The notes beneath the pieces were generated by a model that made no database searches, was not told the origin of the DNA, and saw only the letters and a list, made by a program, of their open reading frames with translations. A stretch of DNA of 37,238 nucleotides, taken from positions 1 to 37,238 of the forward strand of contig NZ_QWUA01000052.1 in the NCBI RefSeq assembly GCF_003576525.1, written 5' to 3'. A program made the translations under genes and the position numbers. The DNA comes from Rummeliibacillus sp. POC4 (GTDB lineage Bacteria > Bacillota > Bacilli > Bacillales_A > Planococcaceae). Of the stretch, positions 9,015-18,762 are shown in pieces; position 1 is the stretch's first letter, and the number at the start of each line of letters is the position of its first letter.

Positions 9015-10493
9015 CTATTTAGGGCTTAAATTGGGTGTGAGCTCCGGTATTTGTTCTTGCTTTTCTTGAGGTGATATTTCCCAATCACGTCCTACTGTTA
9101 TACCCAAATATTTTCTATCACTTGGATCTGTAATTTCCTTTTGTGGGTATTTTTTAAACCACCAATATTTTGCCAGAACATAGTAAAGAACAGCTCCAAC
9201 TGCAAATCCTACCAATGAAGAATAAGTTGGTAATAAATTTGCTATAATACCGCCAATAATCCAAGAAATCAGTCCAGCTAGATTAAAACCATTCATATAT
9301 TTATACTGCCCTGAAATCTCATAAAGTTCCTCCACATTTAATCGACGTTTGCGTAGTAAATAATAATCTGCAAACATAATGCCAACTATTGCAGTTAAAA
9401 TACCACCTATAATTAGAAGAACTGAATTCAATACATCGAAAAGACTCCAAGGTTGTGCTAGAGTACCAATAATTCCAGCAATTACGACACCTATCCAGAA
9501 AGGGACTTTTGGACCACCAATATTAGAAAAGATTGTTGCAGCCGGAATGACATTTGCTGAAGTATTTGTAGACCATTGCGCTAATACAATCATTAACAAT
9601 AATATTGCTAATACAAATCCGCTTGCAGACTCTTGTAATGCGGCAACAGGATCACCGGATGAAACGGCCATATAACAAACTGCACCGATGACAATCATAA
9701 ATGTGTTGACAACTGGCATCACAATAAGCGAACCTACCAGTTGTGTCTTATTGCGTTTAATCCAATTTTTTTCATTTTTTGGTGCTTTGAAAAAACGAGA
9801 TAGAGAAGGCATGTCAGCTGCTAATGTTGCCCAGAAGCCCATATTTGCCATTACAACAACCATAAATGCTGTAAATGTAGCCATTCCTGTTGTTGGAGAT
9901 TCAACCCATGACCATACTTCTTTCCCTGAAGAAGTTGCCTTATCAGCAAGTGCTACATACATCCAACAAGAGATGAAAATAATGATTGGCGCGGCTAAAT
10001 CTGCAAAACGTTCAATCGATTTAATACCTAAAGAAGTATTTAATAATTGGAATACGGCAAAGAATACGAAACAGACAAACCAGTTATCAAAATCAAATAA
10101 AATATTTAAAATTCCATTGATCGCTAAAGAACCAAAATACGTATTAATACCAAACCAACACGATGCGGTTATCCCCCTTACCAATGAAGGGAGATGCGTT
10201 CCGAATGTGCCAAATGGAGCACGCATATAAACAGGAAATGCTAGCCCATGTTCCACACCAATATCACCTATAAGTACCATGAAAATTCCAATTGTTAAGG
10301 AGCCGACCAATGTAGCGAAAATTAGCATCGGCATAGGTAAATGGATAATTCCTGCAGCACCAATAGCGAATGCGGCTAATACAATCGCCATCCCTACCCA
10401 AATAACTGAAAAACCAAAAGCACCAACATTTCGTTTCTCATAAGAGATAGGCAATAAATCAGGGGATTTCAAATAATCATTTTTTTGCTCCAT
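9015..10493 (-). CDS. NCS1-family nucleobase permease
   Basis: Secondary transporter of the NCS1 (nucleobase:cation symporter-1) family, 492 aa with about twelve transmembrane helices, in the cytoplasmic membrane. Visible family features are the N-terminal NVGAFGFSVIWVGMAI, then VYMRAPFGTFG and SCWFGINTYFG in helices 2-3, and WSTNTSANVIPAATIFSNIGG in the helix-8 region. Members carry uracil, allantoin, hydantoins, cytosine or thiamine. Its position after preT-preA makes uracil, thymine or their dihydro forms the likely cargo. ATG 10493 lies eight bases after GGAGG; the longer ATG 10532 has no site. It begins 126 bases after preA with no hairpin between. Confidence 0.9.
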   Translation of the reverse strand: MEQKNDYLKSPDLLPISYEKRNVGAFGFSVIWVGMAIVLAAFAIGAAGIIHLPMPMLIFATLVGSLTIGIFMVLIGDIGVEHGLAFPVYMRAPFGTFGTHLPSLVRGITASCWFGINTYFGSLAINGILNILFDFDNWFVCFVFFAVFQLLNTSLGIKSIERFADLAAPIIIFISCWMYVALADKATSSGKEVWSWVESPTTGMATFTAFMVVVMANMGFWATLAADMPSLSRFFKAPKNEKNWIKRNKTQLVGSLIVMPVVNTFMIVIGAVCYMAVSSGDPVAALQESASGFVLAILLLMIVLAQWSTNTSANVIPAATIFSNIGGPKVPFWIGVVIAGIIGTLAQPWSLFDVLNSVLLIIGGILTAIVGIMFADYYLLRKRRLNVEELYEISGQYKYMNGFNLAGLISWIIGGIIANLLPTYSSLVGFAVGAVLYYVLAKYWWFKKYPQKEITDPSDRKYLGITVGRDWEISPQEKQEQIPELTPNLSPK

Positions 10494-10619
10494 AGGCATA
10501 ACCTCCACATTTTTCAATTTTAACGAGGGCATTTCCTACCCTAATATTTCATCTCACTATATCTAAAATAACAACTTGGGAATTTATTAAGAACAGTTAC
10601 TTTGCCAAATTACTAACAT

Positions 10620-11906
10620 CTACTTTCCAATTGGCTCAGCGGTTGTATTCAATACTTTTAGCATTTCCTGACGTTCGTTCCATGTCATAGACGGCAAAGT
10701 ATTTTTCACTTCTTTCATCGTAATGGCTCCTTCTTCTGGGCAAACAATAGAGCATAAATTACAGCCAACACAATCTTCCTCACGTATTTTCAGTTGAGAA
10801 AGTCCGCTTGCATCATGATAAAGGTCAATAGCTTGATGGGATGTATCTTCACATGCAATATAGCATTTATTACAATGAATACATTTATCATTATTGATTT
10901 CTGCTACTACCTTATAATTTAGATCTAAATTACCCCAATCAGAATATTTTGGTACGGATTGCCCGACAATGTCCATCACTGATGTAATACCTTTTTCATC
11001 CAAATAATTATTCAATCCATCGATCATATCTTCTACGATACGAAAACCATGATGCATCGCAGCGGTACAAACCTGGACACCGGTTGCACCCATCAATAAA
11101 AACTCAGCAGCATCTTGCCAATTTGATATTCCACCTATCCCTGAAATTGGTAGATTAATATGTGGACTTCGAGCACATTCCCCAACCATATTCAACGCAA
11201 TTGGTTTTACCGCTGGTCCGCAATAACCACCATGTGCCCCTTTACCACCAACATGAGGAATTGTATTCCAAGTGTTTAAATCAACTCCAGCTAAACTATT
11301 AATCGTATTTATCATACTAATCGCATCCGCCCCACCTCTTACTGCTGCTTCGGCAGTTACGGTAATATCCGTAATATTTGGCGTTAGCTTCACAATAACA
11401 GGCGTTTTAGCCATTTCTTTTGCCCAGTAGGTTTGCTTTTCAACAAGTTCAGGTACCTGACCAGATGCAGCTCCCATACCACGTTCAGCCATTCCATGGG
11501 GACACCCAAAATTTAATTCCAAACCATCTACTCCGACGTCTTCTACTCGTTTTACAATTTCATGCCACTTTTCTTGTTTCGGTTCTACCATTAAAGATGC
11601 GATAATCGCATGATTGGGAAAGCGTTTCTTTGTCTCATAAATTTCTTTTAAATTTATTTCAAGTGGACGGTCAGTAATGAGCTCAATATTGTTGAAGCCT
11701 GCAACTTTCTGTCCATTGAAACTAACTGCTGCAAATCTAGACGATACATTTAAAATAGGATCGCCAAGTGTTTTCCAAACTGCACCTCCCCAACCAGCTT
11801 CAAATGCTCTTTGTACTTGATATCCAGAATTGGTTGGTGGAGCAGAAGCTAACCAAAACGGATTTGGTGACTGTATTCCTGCAAGATTTATTCGTAAATC
11901 AGCCAT
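10620..11906 (-). CDS. preA: Dihydropyrimidine dehydrogenase (NAD+) subunit PreA
   Basis: Catalytic subunit of the NAD-dependent dihydropyrimidine dehydrogenase, reducing uracil or thymine to the 5,6-dihydro form together with PreT. Residues 1-~310 are a dihydroorotate-dehydrogenase-like FMN barrel; the active-site loop reads NFGCPHGMAERGMG and the phosphate-binding turn GIGGISNWQDA. The C-terminus adds two 4Fe-4S sites, CIHCNKCYIAC and CVGCNLCSIVCPEEG. The 428 aa match PreA (about 410-430). ATG 11906 follows GAGGGGGG; the upstream ATG 11933 lies within the end of preT and is rejected. It starts 19 bases after preT, a tight pair as in E. coli preTA. Confidence 0.94.
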   Translation of the reverse strand: MADLRINLAGIQSPNPFWLASAPPTNSGYQVQRAFEAGWGGAVWKTLGDPILNVSSRFAAVSFNGQKVAGFNNIELITDRPLEINLKEIYETKKRFPNHAIIASLMVEPKQEKWHEIVKRVEDVGVDGLELNFGCPHGMAERGMGAASGQVPELVEKQTYWAKEMAKTPVIVKLTPNITDITVTAEAAVRGGADAISMINTINSLAGVDLNTWNTIPHVGGKGAHGGYCGPAVKPIALNMVGECARSPHINLPISGIGGISNWQDAAEFLLMGATGVQVCTAAMHHGFRIVEDMIDGLNNYLDEKGITSVMDIVGQSVPKYSDWGNLDLNYKVVAEINNDKCIHCNKCYIACEDTSHQAIDLYHDASGLSQLKIREEDCVGCNLCSIVCPEEGAITMKEVKNTLPSMTWNERQEMLKVLNTTAEPIGK

Positions 11907-11925
11907 ATAATCCCCCCTCTTTGTG

Positions 11926-13269
11926 TTAGGCAATCTCTGATGATTGTTTTAATGAATGATGAATTGCATATGCGCAATCTTTCCCTTGTTGGACAGCTGA
12001 AACGACTGTTGCATCACCATAGCCATTTCCATATATCACATCACCACAGGCATATACCTTTGAATTAGATGTTTGAAGTGTTACAGGATCAACTGAAGGA
12101 ATGCCGTTACTTTGTTGAATGTTGAATTCCTGTATCAAATCTACTTGACGCTTTTGTCCAATTGCACGAATGACAAAATCTGTTGCTATCGTGAAGTTTG
12201 AATTTTCGACTTCTAATAATGCATCTTTTCTGTCATAGCAATCGACTAATTTCATTTGAACGCATTCTAATGCCATAACTTGGCCATCTTCATTCCCTAC
12301 TACTTTTTTAGGTGAAGTTAGCCATTGAAATTCTACCCCCTCTTGCTTAGCAAATTCATATTCAAATGGATATGCTGTCATTTCATTGGCAGTACGACGA
12401 TATAAAATCTTTACACTTGCTGCACCTAAACGAATTGCACAGGTTGCCGCATCGATCGCCGTATTTCCTGCACCGATAACGACTACTTTCTTGCCTATCA
12501 TATTTTGCGGAACTGTTTCTTGCTTCGTTGTTTTGACAAACTCAATTGCATCAAGTACACCTTCTAGCATTTCTCCTTCAATATTTAAATTAGGGACTTT
12601 GCTCATTCCTACTGCCACTATAATTCGATCAAAGTTCTCCAATAACTCATCGCAAGTAACATCTTTTCCAACTCTCTTCCCTGTTAATATAGTTGCTCCT
12701 AATCGACGAACTTGTTCTACTTCCCAGTCAACAACTTCTTGTGGTAATCGGAATGATACAATCCCATGCTGATTAAGTCCTCCAGCCTTTTTTTCAGCTT
12801 CGAAGATTGTAACTTCATAACCCATTCGGCATAGTTCACGTGCAGCAGATAACCCTGCTGGTCCACTTCCTATAATAGCAATCCTTTTACCATTTGGAAC
12901 ACCAGCATTGAATAATGGAATATCTTGATTTTTTACCCAATCTGTTGCATAACGTTGAAGGGCTCCAATCTTAATTGGCTTGTCATCTTTTTGCATGACA
13001 CAGGCACCTTCACAAAGTTCTTCAGTTGGACAAACTCTTGCACAACTTGCTCCCATTGGATTTGCTTCTAAAATTACTTTTGCAGAACCTTTTAAGTTTC
13101 CGGAAGCAATTTTTTTGATAAAGCTTGGCACATTAATACTTGTTGGACATGCTCGCATACAAGGTGCATCATAACAATATAAACAACGATTCGCTTCTTC
13201 CATTGCACTAGCTTTAGAAAAACCCAGTGTAACTTCTTCAAAATTCTTATCTAATAAACTATTAATCAT
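11926..13269 (-). CDS. preT: Dihydropyrimidine dehydrogenase (NAD+) subunit PreT
   Basis: Electron-transfer subunit that takes electrons from NAD(P)H through FAD and iron-sulfur clusters to PreA. The 447-aa protein resembles the glutamate synthase small subunit. The N-terminal cluster domain has CLYCYDAPCMRACP and CARVCPTEELCEGAC. An FAD Rossmann motif (AIIGSGPAGLSAA) lies at ~130 and an NAD(P)H motif (VVVIGAGNTAIDAA) at ~265. The C-terminal CGDVIYGNGYGDATVVSA closes the FAD site. ATG 13269 is preceded by AGGGGTGA. It sits 15 bases after the dihydropyrimidinase stop and 19 before preA. Both cysteine sets look complete, so the enzyme should be active. Confidence 0.94.
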   Translation of the reverse strand: MINSLLDKNFEEVTLGFSKASAMEEANRCLYCYDAPCMRACPTSINVPSFIKKIASGNLKGSAKVILEANPMGASCARVCPTEELCEGACVMQKDDKPIKIGALQRYATDWVKNQDIPLFNAGVPNGKRIAIIGSGPAGLSAARELCRMGYEVTIFEAEKKAGGLNQHGIVSFRLPQEVVDWEVEQVRRLGATILTGKRVGKDVTCDELLENFDRIIVAVGMSKVPNLNIEGEMLEGVLDAIEFVKTTKQETVPQNMIGKKVVVIGAGNTAIDAATCAIRLGAASVKILYRRTANEMTAYPFEYEFAKQEGVEFQWLTSPKKVVGNEDGQVMALECVQMKLVDCYDRKDALLEVENSNFTIATDFVIRAIGQKRQVDLIQEFNIQQSNGIPSVDPVTLQTSNSKVYACGDVIYGNGYGDATVVSAVQQGKDCAYAIHHSLKQSSEIA

Positions 13270-13284
13270 TTAATCACCCCTATA

Positions 13285-14691
13285 TTATTGAGTAACTACC
13301 TCTTTTGTTTCCTCCTTCTTCACTTGTCGTTTAATATACTGACCACTTCCTAAAGCACCAACAAACTCTTTATCTTTTACAACAAAATTCCCCCGACTTA
13401 ACACACTAATAGGTTCCCCTGTTACTTTTAATCCTTCAAACGCACTATAATCGACATTCATATGATGCGTTTCAGCTGAAATAATACGTTCTTTTCTTGG
13501 ATCAAATAAGACGATATCCGCATCTGATCCAACTGCTATTGTTCCTTTTTGAGGATATAAGCCAAAAATTTTCGCTGCATTTGTTGAAATCATATCAACG
13601 AATTCATTGATTGTTATTTTCCCCTTCACGACGCCTTCAGAATATAAGACACTAAATCTATCTTCGATAAATGGTCCTCCGTTCGGAATTTTTGAGAAAT
13701 CATCAATTCCTAAACGTTTTTTACCATTAAAATTAAAGGAACATTGATCTGATCCAATTGTTTGAAGTTGTTTAGCTTTTAAGGCATTCCATAAAACTTC
13801 TTGATGTTCTTTAGGTCGAAGTGGTGGGGACCAAACGTATTTAGCTCCTTCAAAGTTAGGCTTTTCTAAAGCTGACTGATCGAGTGTTAAGTAAGGTGGG
13901 CAAGTTTCACCATACACTTTATACCCTTTTTGTCGTGCAGCAATGATTTCATCAACGGCTTCCTTACATGTAACATGCACTACATAAAGTTCAGCATCTG
14001 CTAAATGAGCCAACTCAATTGCTCGTTTTGTTGCCTCACCTTCTAATTGAGGAGGACGAGTTAAAGCATGATAAATTGGTTCTGTATGACCAAGCGCTTT
14101 TGCTTCCTCCACTAATTCGTCTATAACTGAACCATTCTCACAATGGACCATTACAACTGCACCCATCTCTTTTCCAACTTTAAAAGCTTGATAAAGGGTA
14201 CGATCAGTAGCTTGAAATTCCTTCGCGTAGGCAAGGAATACTTTTATAGAAGTAATTCCTTCCTGCTCTAACACTTTCGGTAATTCAACCAAAGTATCTT
14301 CGTTTAAATCACCAATCATTAAATGGAATCCATAATCGATGACAGCTTTGTCTTTTGCCTTCTCATGCCACTTATCTACTGCATCCATTAGTTTTGTTTC
14401 GCCTGCTGTTAAACAAAAATCTAAGATGGTTGTTGTACCACCAAATGCTGCTGCAATCGTACCCGATTCCCAATCATCATCTGTCACCGTATTATTAAAA
14501 GGCATATCTAGATGGGTATGGGGATCAATTCCACCTGGAAAAACATATTGTCCAGAAGCATCAATCACTTCCGCCTCATCATCTACGATTCCTTTTCCAA
14601 TATAAGCAATCTTGCCATCTTCAATTAGAATATCCGCTTCATACTTATCAGCTGCTGTTACGATTGTTCCGCCAGTAATTAGTTTTTTCAT
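13285..14691 (-). CDS. hydA: Dihydropyrimidinase (D-hydantoinase)
   Basis: Binuclear zinc amidohydrolase that opens dihydrouracil or dihydrothymine to the N-carbamoyl-beta-amino acid. With ATG 14691 the protein is 468 aa, and the catalytic residues fall at canonical numbers: H58 and H60 (DPHTHLDM), carbamylated K150 (TSIKVFLAY), Y155, H183, H239 and D315 (IGSDQC). An AAAGGA box lies five bases before ATG 14691; the longer frame to 14787 overlaps the upstream amidohydrolase gene and is rejected. It begins 14 bases after that gene. Family members also cleave 5-substituted hydantoins, but the preTA partners favour pyrimidines. Confidence 0.94.
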   Translation of the reverse strand: MKKLITGGTIVTAADKYEADILIEDGKIAYIGKGIVDDEAEVIDASGQYVFPGGIDPHTHLDMPFNNTVTDDDWESGTIAAAFGGTTTILDFCLTAGETKLMDAVDKWHEKAKDKAVIDYGFHLMIGDLNEDTLVELPKVLEQEGITSIKVFLAYAKEFQATDRTLYQAFKVGKEMGAVVMVHCENGSVIDELVEEAKALGHTEPIYHALTRPPQLEGEATKRAIELAHLADAELYVVHVTCKEAVDEIIAARQKGYKVYGETCPPYLTLDQSALEKPNFEGAKYVWSPPLRPKEHQEVLWNALKAKQLQTIGSDQCSFNFNGKKRLGIDDFSKIPNGGPFIEDRFSVLYSEGVVKGKITINEFVDMISTNAAKIFGLYPQKGTIAVGSDADIVLFDPRKERIISAETHHMNVDYSAFEGLKVTGEPISVLSRGNFVVKDKEFVGALGSGQYIKRQVKKEETKEVVTQ

Positions 14692-14705
14692 AGTGTTCCT
14701 TCTTT

Positions 14706-15944
14706 CTATATAGTTTGTTTTTCTTTTACTAATTTCTCTTGAAGAGAGAGTACTGTTTGAAGTAAGACATTTGCCCCGTTTGCACAATCTTTAAAACTCG
14801 TTAGTTCTTCTTCGCAATGGCTTTTTCCATTTACACTCGGTACAAATATCATCGCCGAAGGTATATAGCTTGCCATAAATTGCGCATCATGCCCTGCTCC
14901 ACTGTACATTCGATGAGAAGTATATCCGTATTTCTCACATGAATCTTCAATCGATTGACAGATGTCACTTTCAAATACAACTGTGTCCCTGCTCCATAGT
15001 TTTTCAAATGAGAGTTCACAACCATCAATATCAGATGGCAAATTATGAATAAAATCCTCCACTTTTGATATAATTGCTGGATGTTGGTGACGAGCTTCTA
15101 ACGTAAATACCACCTTATTCGGAATGACCGTATGAATATTAGGTGAAACGTTCATTCTTCCCATTGTATAAACTAAATCTTGATCTAACGAAGCTAGTTT
15201 TTTTCTTAAAGACGTAATAATATCAGTAGCTGCAAATAATGGATCTTTTCGCATTGTCATAGGTGTTGTTCCTGCATGATCGGATTCACCTATAATCGTA
15301 ATCTCATAACATACCATTCCAAGAACCCCTTCAACTACTCCTATATCTATCGCTTTACTCTCAAGCACAGGTCCCTGTTCAATATGAACTTCTAAATACG
15401 CTAAAGCTTCTTTTAAACGATTTTCTTTATCTCCTTGATAGTCGCTTCCTTCTAATGCTTCTAAAAAAGCAACTCCATTTTTATCCTTTGAATGTAGCAT
15501 TTTTTCTTTATCAAACTTTCCAGCTAATACGCCAGAACTCATCATTGCTGGATCAAAACGCGCACCTTCTTCATTCGTAAAATTGACAATGACTATCGGT
15601 GCTTCAATCTCTATTTCAAATTCACACAATGTTCTGACAACTTCAAGCGCAGTTAAAACACCTAAAACTCCGTCAAAACGTCCGCCTTTCTCAACTGAAT
15701 CTAAATGTGAACCCATTACAATTGGAGGTAACTCTTTTTTGCCTGGCAATGTCGCATAAATATTTGCCATATCATCAAAGGTGACATCCATCCCAAGTTC
15801 TTCACAACATTTACAAAAGTAATTTCTTGCAGCAACATCTTCAGGAGATAAAGATAACCTTGTTACTCCGCCATTTGTAGTTTGACCAAACTTACTAAAC
15901 ATTTGAATTGATTCCTTTAAACGACTTTCATTACATATAAACAA
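14706..15944 (-). CDS. Beta-ureidopropionase / N-carbamoyl amino acid amidohydrolase (M20 family)
   Basis: Hydrolyses N-carbamoyl-beta-alanine to beta-alanine, CO2 and ammonia (PydC role). It belongs to the M20 amidase branch with L-N-carbamoylase and allantoate amidohydrolase. Metal-site signatures are MGSHLDSVEKGGRFDGVLG (H80, D91), FTNEEGARF (E125/E126), HIEQGP (H187) and GAGHDAQF near the end. The start is a TTG at 15944, seven bases after a GGGAGGT box. It gives the family N-terminus NESRLKESIQMFSKFG and 412 aa. The ATGs at 15998 and 15965 lie before that site. It is the first gene of the minus-strand operon, opposite the PucR-type regulator. Allantoate activity cannot be excluded from sequence. 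Confidence 0.9.
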   Translation of the reverse strand: MFICNESRLKESIQMFSKFGQTTNGGVTRLSLSPEDVAARNYFCKCCEELGMDVTFDDMANIYATLPGKKELPPIVMGSHLDSVEKGGRFDGVLGVLTALEVVRTLCEFEIEIEAPIVIVNFTNEEGARFDPAMMSSGVLAGKFDKEKMLHSKDKNGVAFLEALEGSDYQGDKENRLKEALAYLEVHIEQGPVLESKAIDIGVVEGVLGMVCYEITIIGESDHAGTTPMTMRKDPLFAATDIITSLRKKLASLDQDLVYTMGRMNVSPNIHTVIPNKVVFTLEARHQHPAIISKVEDFIHNLPSDIDGCELSFEKLWSRDTVVFESDICQSIEDSCEKYGYTSHRMYSGAGHDAQFMASYIPSAMIFVPSVNGKSHCEEELTSFKDCANGANVLLQTVLSLQEKLVKEKQTI

Positions 15945-16105
15945 TATATTACCTCCCAAATACATGTTATTTTTTATTACATCTACTAACATTTCCAATT
16001 TTAGTGTATTATAAATTTATGGTATATAGTCATTTCACTAAAAAAACATGTGCATTCGCACAAAGTACTTTAGCTTTTCTACTATAGAAGTTAGGGGTGA
16101 AATAG
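15945..16105. promoter_or_regulatory. Divergent promoter region of the pyrimidine cluster
   Basis: 161 bases between the catabolic operon and the regulator gene. On the minus strand a TATAAT (at about 16008-16013) is a likely -10 for the operon. The palindrome described separately lies at 16049-16062, nearer the regulator. The arrangement allows one bound regulator to affect both directions. Confidence 0.5.
16049..16062. promoter_or_regulatory. Candidate PucR-type operator, copy 1
   Basis: Perfect palindrome TGTGC-ATTC-GCACA followed by AAAG. A 17-base stretch from 16049 matches 14 of 17 positions of the copy at 17279. Only these two copies were noticed, one at each control point of the cluster. 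Confidence 0.5.
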
Positions 16106-17272
16106 ATGATAACATTTCAACATTTTTTGGATTCACGAATATTTCATATGCTCGTTTTAAGGGGAGGGGCCGATGGATTAAACAATGAAGTCAGTGGTAT
16201 AAACGTGATTGAAAGTGTAGATTTATCAAAATTTTGTCAAGCAAACGAAATTATTATTTCTACAGGTATTCATCTAAGTGAAAATACAGAGGCTCTTTTA
16301 GAACTTATTACAGCGCTTGCTCAAAAGCGAACTGCAGGATTAATCATTAATATAGGTCCTTATATTTCTAAAATACCAACCGAAGCAATAACTCTTGCAA
16401 ATGATTTACAGTTTCCTATTTTTGAGATGGAATGGCGGTACCGTATTGCCGATTTATTGAAACTGACCTTTCACTTTCTTAATACTCATCATGAAAGAGA
16501 GCTAACTGAAGAAGATTTAATGAGAAAATTATTATTTACTGATGTTCAAGATCATTCGTTAGAGAAAGCTTTAGAACATTTTGGTTTTTCTAAAGAAGAT
16601 GAAAAAGGCATCATTATATGTACCCCTTCTAGCGAGACCCAAGAAATCACAACTTACGAGAGAATTATTCGGCAAGCATTTTCTGTCCGTTACAAGTCAT
16701 TTCTTCGGCTCATCGACAATAATCAGTTAATCTTCTTAATAAGTCGTTCCCATGTTCAAACTCCAGATATACCATTTTCAAGGACTGTCAACTCTATATT
16801 CAATCAACTTCATGAGAATTACCCGACCCCCACTCCACTATTCATAGGAATGGGAAACTTTTATACAGATACAAAAGATCTTCAAAAAAGTTTAGAACAA
16901 GCTAAAACCGTTATAAAACTATCACAGCAGCATAAAAATCCCAATCTTTATAAATATACGGAAATTGGTGCCTACAAAATTATTATGGCAGTTGAAAATA
17001 GGGATCTTATACAACGATTTTATCAAGATATGTTAGGATCATTAGTTCAATACGATCAAATGCACAATACCAACATGAAAAGCTTTTTGCGAATTTTTAT
17101 AGAGGAAGATGGAAGTACTTCTAAAATTAGCAAGAGAGAATTCATACATCGAAATACAGTTCTATATAAAGTCAAAAAAATTGAAACGCTTCTGGATGCT
17201 GATTTAAGTACTCCGTTTACTAAAACAAATTTATCAATTGCTTTCATGATTGAAGATATTTTATCAAAATAA
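16106..17272 (+). CDS. PucR-family transcriptional regulator of the pyrimidine cluster
   Basis: 388-aa regulator. The N-terminal ~125 residues form the PucR domain (FHMLVLRGGADGLNNEVSGI, TAGLIINIGPYISKIP), followed by a GGDEF-like CdaR middle. The C-terminal helix-turn-helix (about 330-385) includes HRNTVLYKVKKIETLL. PucR controls purine catabolism in Bacillus subtilis. Divergent placement from the catabolic operon, with degradation genes downstream, makes it the likely local regulator of pyrimidine use, perhaps sensing a pathway intermediate; that is inference. ATG 16106 follows AGGGGTGAAATAG. The palindrome upstream at 16049 suggests autoregulation. Confidence 0.9.
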   Translation: MITFQHFLDSRIFHMLVLRGGADGLNNEVSGINVIESVDLSKFCQANEIIISTGIHLSENTEALLELITALAQKRTAGLIINIGPYISKIPTEAITLANDLQFPIFEMEWRYRIADLLKLTFHFLNTHHERELTEEDLMRKLLFTDVQDHSLEKALEHFGFSKEDEKGIIICTPSSETQEITTYERIIRQAFSVRYKSFLRLIDNNQLIFLISRSHVQTPDIPFSRTVNSIFNQLHENYPTPTPLFIGMGNFYTDTKDLQKSLEQAKTVIKLSQQHKNPNLYKYTEIGAYKIIMAVENRDLIQRFYQDMLGSLVQYDQMHNTNMKSFLRIFIEEDGSTSKISKREFIHRNTVLYKVKKIETLLDADLSTPFTKTNLSIAFMIEDILSK

Positions 17273-17278
17273 TAACTT

Positions 17279-17292
17279 TATGCATTTGCACA
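17279..17292. promoter_or_regulatory. Candidate PucR-type operator, copy 2
   Basis: TATGC-ATTT-GCACA followed by AAAC begins seven bases after the regulator stop and ~97 bases before the aminotransferase start. It shares spacing and right arm with the copy at 16049; the left arm has one change. A TTGTTA box and an AT-rich -10-like GATAAAAT lie further downstream, so the site is in an upstream-activator position. Confidence 0.5.
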
Positions 17293-17388
17293 AACTTTTA
17301 TGTCTGAATATTCATTGTTTTCAAAATAAATTGTTAGTATCCTTTTTATGTGAGATAAAATAACATCTATTTAAAAGGAGCTGTAATA

Positions 17389-18750
17389 ATGGATAAAATA
17401 TTGTCTAATGATATTCAAAAGGATCATCAAGAGTACGTTTTAACTTCTTGGTCCAAACAACTAGGTATACTTCCTAAAGTAATGACCAAAGCAGAAGGTG
17501 TTTTTTTCTGGGATGAACAAGGTCGAAAATATTTCGATATGAGTTCTCAACTTGTCTACACAAACGTGGGCCATCAACACCCTAAACTACTTGAAGCTTT
17601 TAAACATATTGGAGAGATTCCACTATCATCTCCTGGTTTTGCCAGTGCATCTAAATCTGCCTTAGCAAAAAAAATTATTGAACTCGCACCGAATAATATG
17701 CAGAAAGTCTTTTTCACTTGTGGTGGTGCAGAATCTAACGATCATGCTATTAAAATTGCAAAAATGGTGACTGGTCGATATAAAATTTTCTCTCGTTACC
17801 GCTCTTATCACGGAGCAACATTTGGTGCTGGTAATTTGACAGGCGAAAATCGCCGGCTAAGTGCCGAGCCCGGTATTCCCGGTTTCGTTAAATTTGATAT
17901 TCCCTATTTATATAGAGAAGCAATTGATTTTAGTAGTGAAGAACAAGCAACAGAATTTTATCTAAAACGTTTGCAACAGCAAATTTTATATGAAGGCCCA
18001 AATATGATTGCGGCTATATTCATCGAACCAATACCTGGCAGTAACGGTGTTATAATCCCGCCTAAGGGTTACTTAGAAGGTGTTAGAACATTATGTGATG
18101 AGTTCGGTATTTTAATGGTTTGTGATGAAGTGATGTCTGGGTTTGGACGCACAGGTAAAATGTTCGCCGTTGACCATTATGACTTTGAACCAGATATGAT
18201 CACTTTTGCTAAAGGTATTACTTCTGGTTATGCACCCCTTGGAGGAGTTATTGTGAGCAATCAAATTGCCTCTTATTTTGATGATCATCCTCTAATGACT
18301 GGTCTAACTTACAGCGGTCATACAATGTGTACTCAAATCGGATTAGAAACTTTAAAAATTTATGAGGAAGAAAAACTCATTGATAACGCTTATAAAGTAG
18401 GTAAAGTTTTAGCTGAGCGTCTTGAACAATTATTATCCTACTCTATCGTTGGAGAAGTTCGTCATCTTGGTTTGTTCGCTGCGGTTGAGTTAGTAAAGGA
18501 TAAAACAACCCGTGAGCCCCTCATTCAATATGGATTAGATTACGGACAGGATCCTGTTCGATTGATGAATAAATTCATATCAATGTTACTTAAAAAAGGA
18601 TTTTACACCTATTCTCACGAATCTAGTATTATAATAGCTCCACCTCTTGTCATTACAGTGGATGAATTAAATGAAGCTATGGATATTTTCGAAAATGTCA
18701 TACAAGAATTTGAAAAGTTAATCAATCAACCTAAATTTGCTTCAGTTTAA
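17389..18750 (+). CDS. Class III PLP aminotransferase, probable beta-alanine aminotransferase
   Basis: Transfers the amino group of an omega/beta-amino acid to a keto acid, most likely beta-alanine to malonate semialdehyde here (PydD role). 453 aa, cytoplasmic. Class III marks are CGGAESNDHAIKIA (phosphate contact), YRSYHGATFGAGNLTG, the cofactor aspartate D246 in VCDEVMSGFGRTG, and the PLP lysine K275 in TFAKGITSGYAPLGG. ATG 17389 follows AAAAGGAGCTG. The dehydrogenase gene begins 12 bases after its stop, so the two enzymes should be made together. Other omega-amino acid substrates (GABA, 3-aminoisobutyrate from thymine) are possible. Confidence 0.9.
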   Translation: MDKILSNDIQKDHQEYVLTSWSKQLGILPKVMTKAEGVFFWDEQGRKYFDMSSQLVYTNVGHQHPKLLEAFKHIGEIPLSSPGFASASKSALAKKIIELAPNNMQKVFFTCGGAESNDHAIKIAKMVTGRYKIFSRYRSYHGATFGAGNLTGENRRLSAEPGIPGFVKFDIPYLYREAIDFSSEEQATEFYLKRLQQQILYEGPNMIAAIFIEPIPGSNGVIIPPKGYLEGVRTLCDEFGILMVCDEVMSGFGRTGKMFAVDHYDFEPDMITFAKGITSGYAPLGGVIVSNQIASYFDDHPLMTGLTYSGHTMCTQIGLETLKIYEEEKLIDNAYKVGKVLAERLEQLLSYSIVGEVRHLGLFAAVELVKDKTTREPLIQYGLDYGQDPVRLMNKFISMLLKKGFYTYSHESSIIIAPPLVITVDELNEAMDIFENVIQEFEKLINQPKFASV

Positions 18751-18762
18751 AGGAGGAATTAT

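Noticed and set aside
9379-10230. Plus-strand frames inside the permease gene
   Set aside because: Shadows of the NCS1 permease coding strand without ribosome-binding sites.
14692-14787. Longer N-terminus for dihydropyrimidinase
   Set aside because: Overlaps the previous gene, and catalytic residues take canonical numbers only from ATG 14691.
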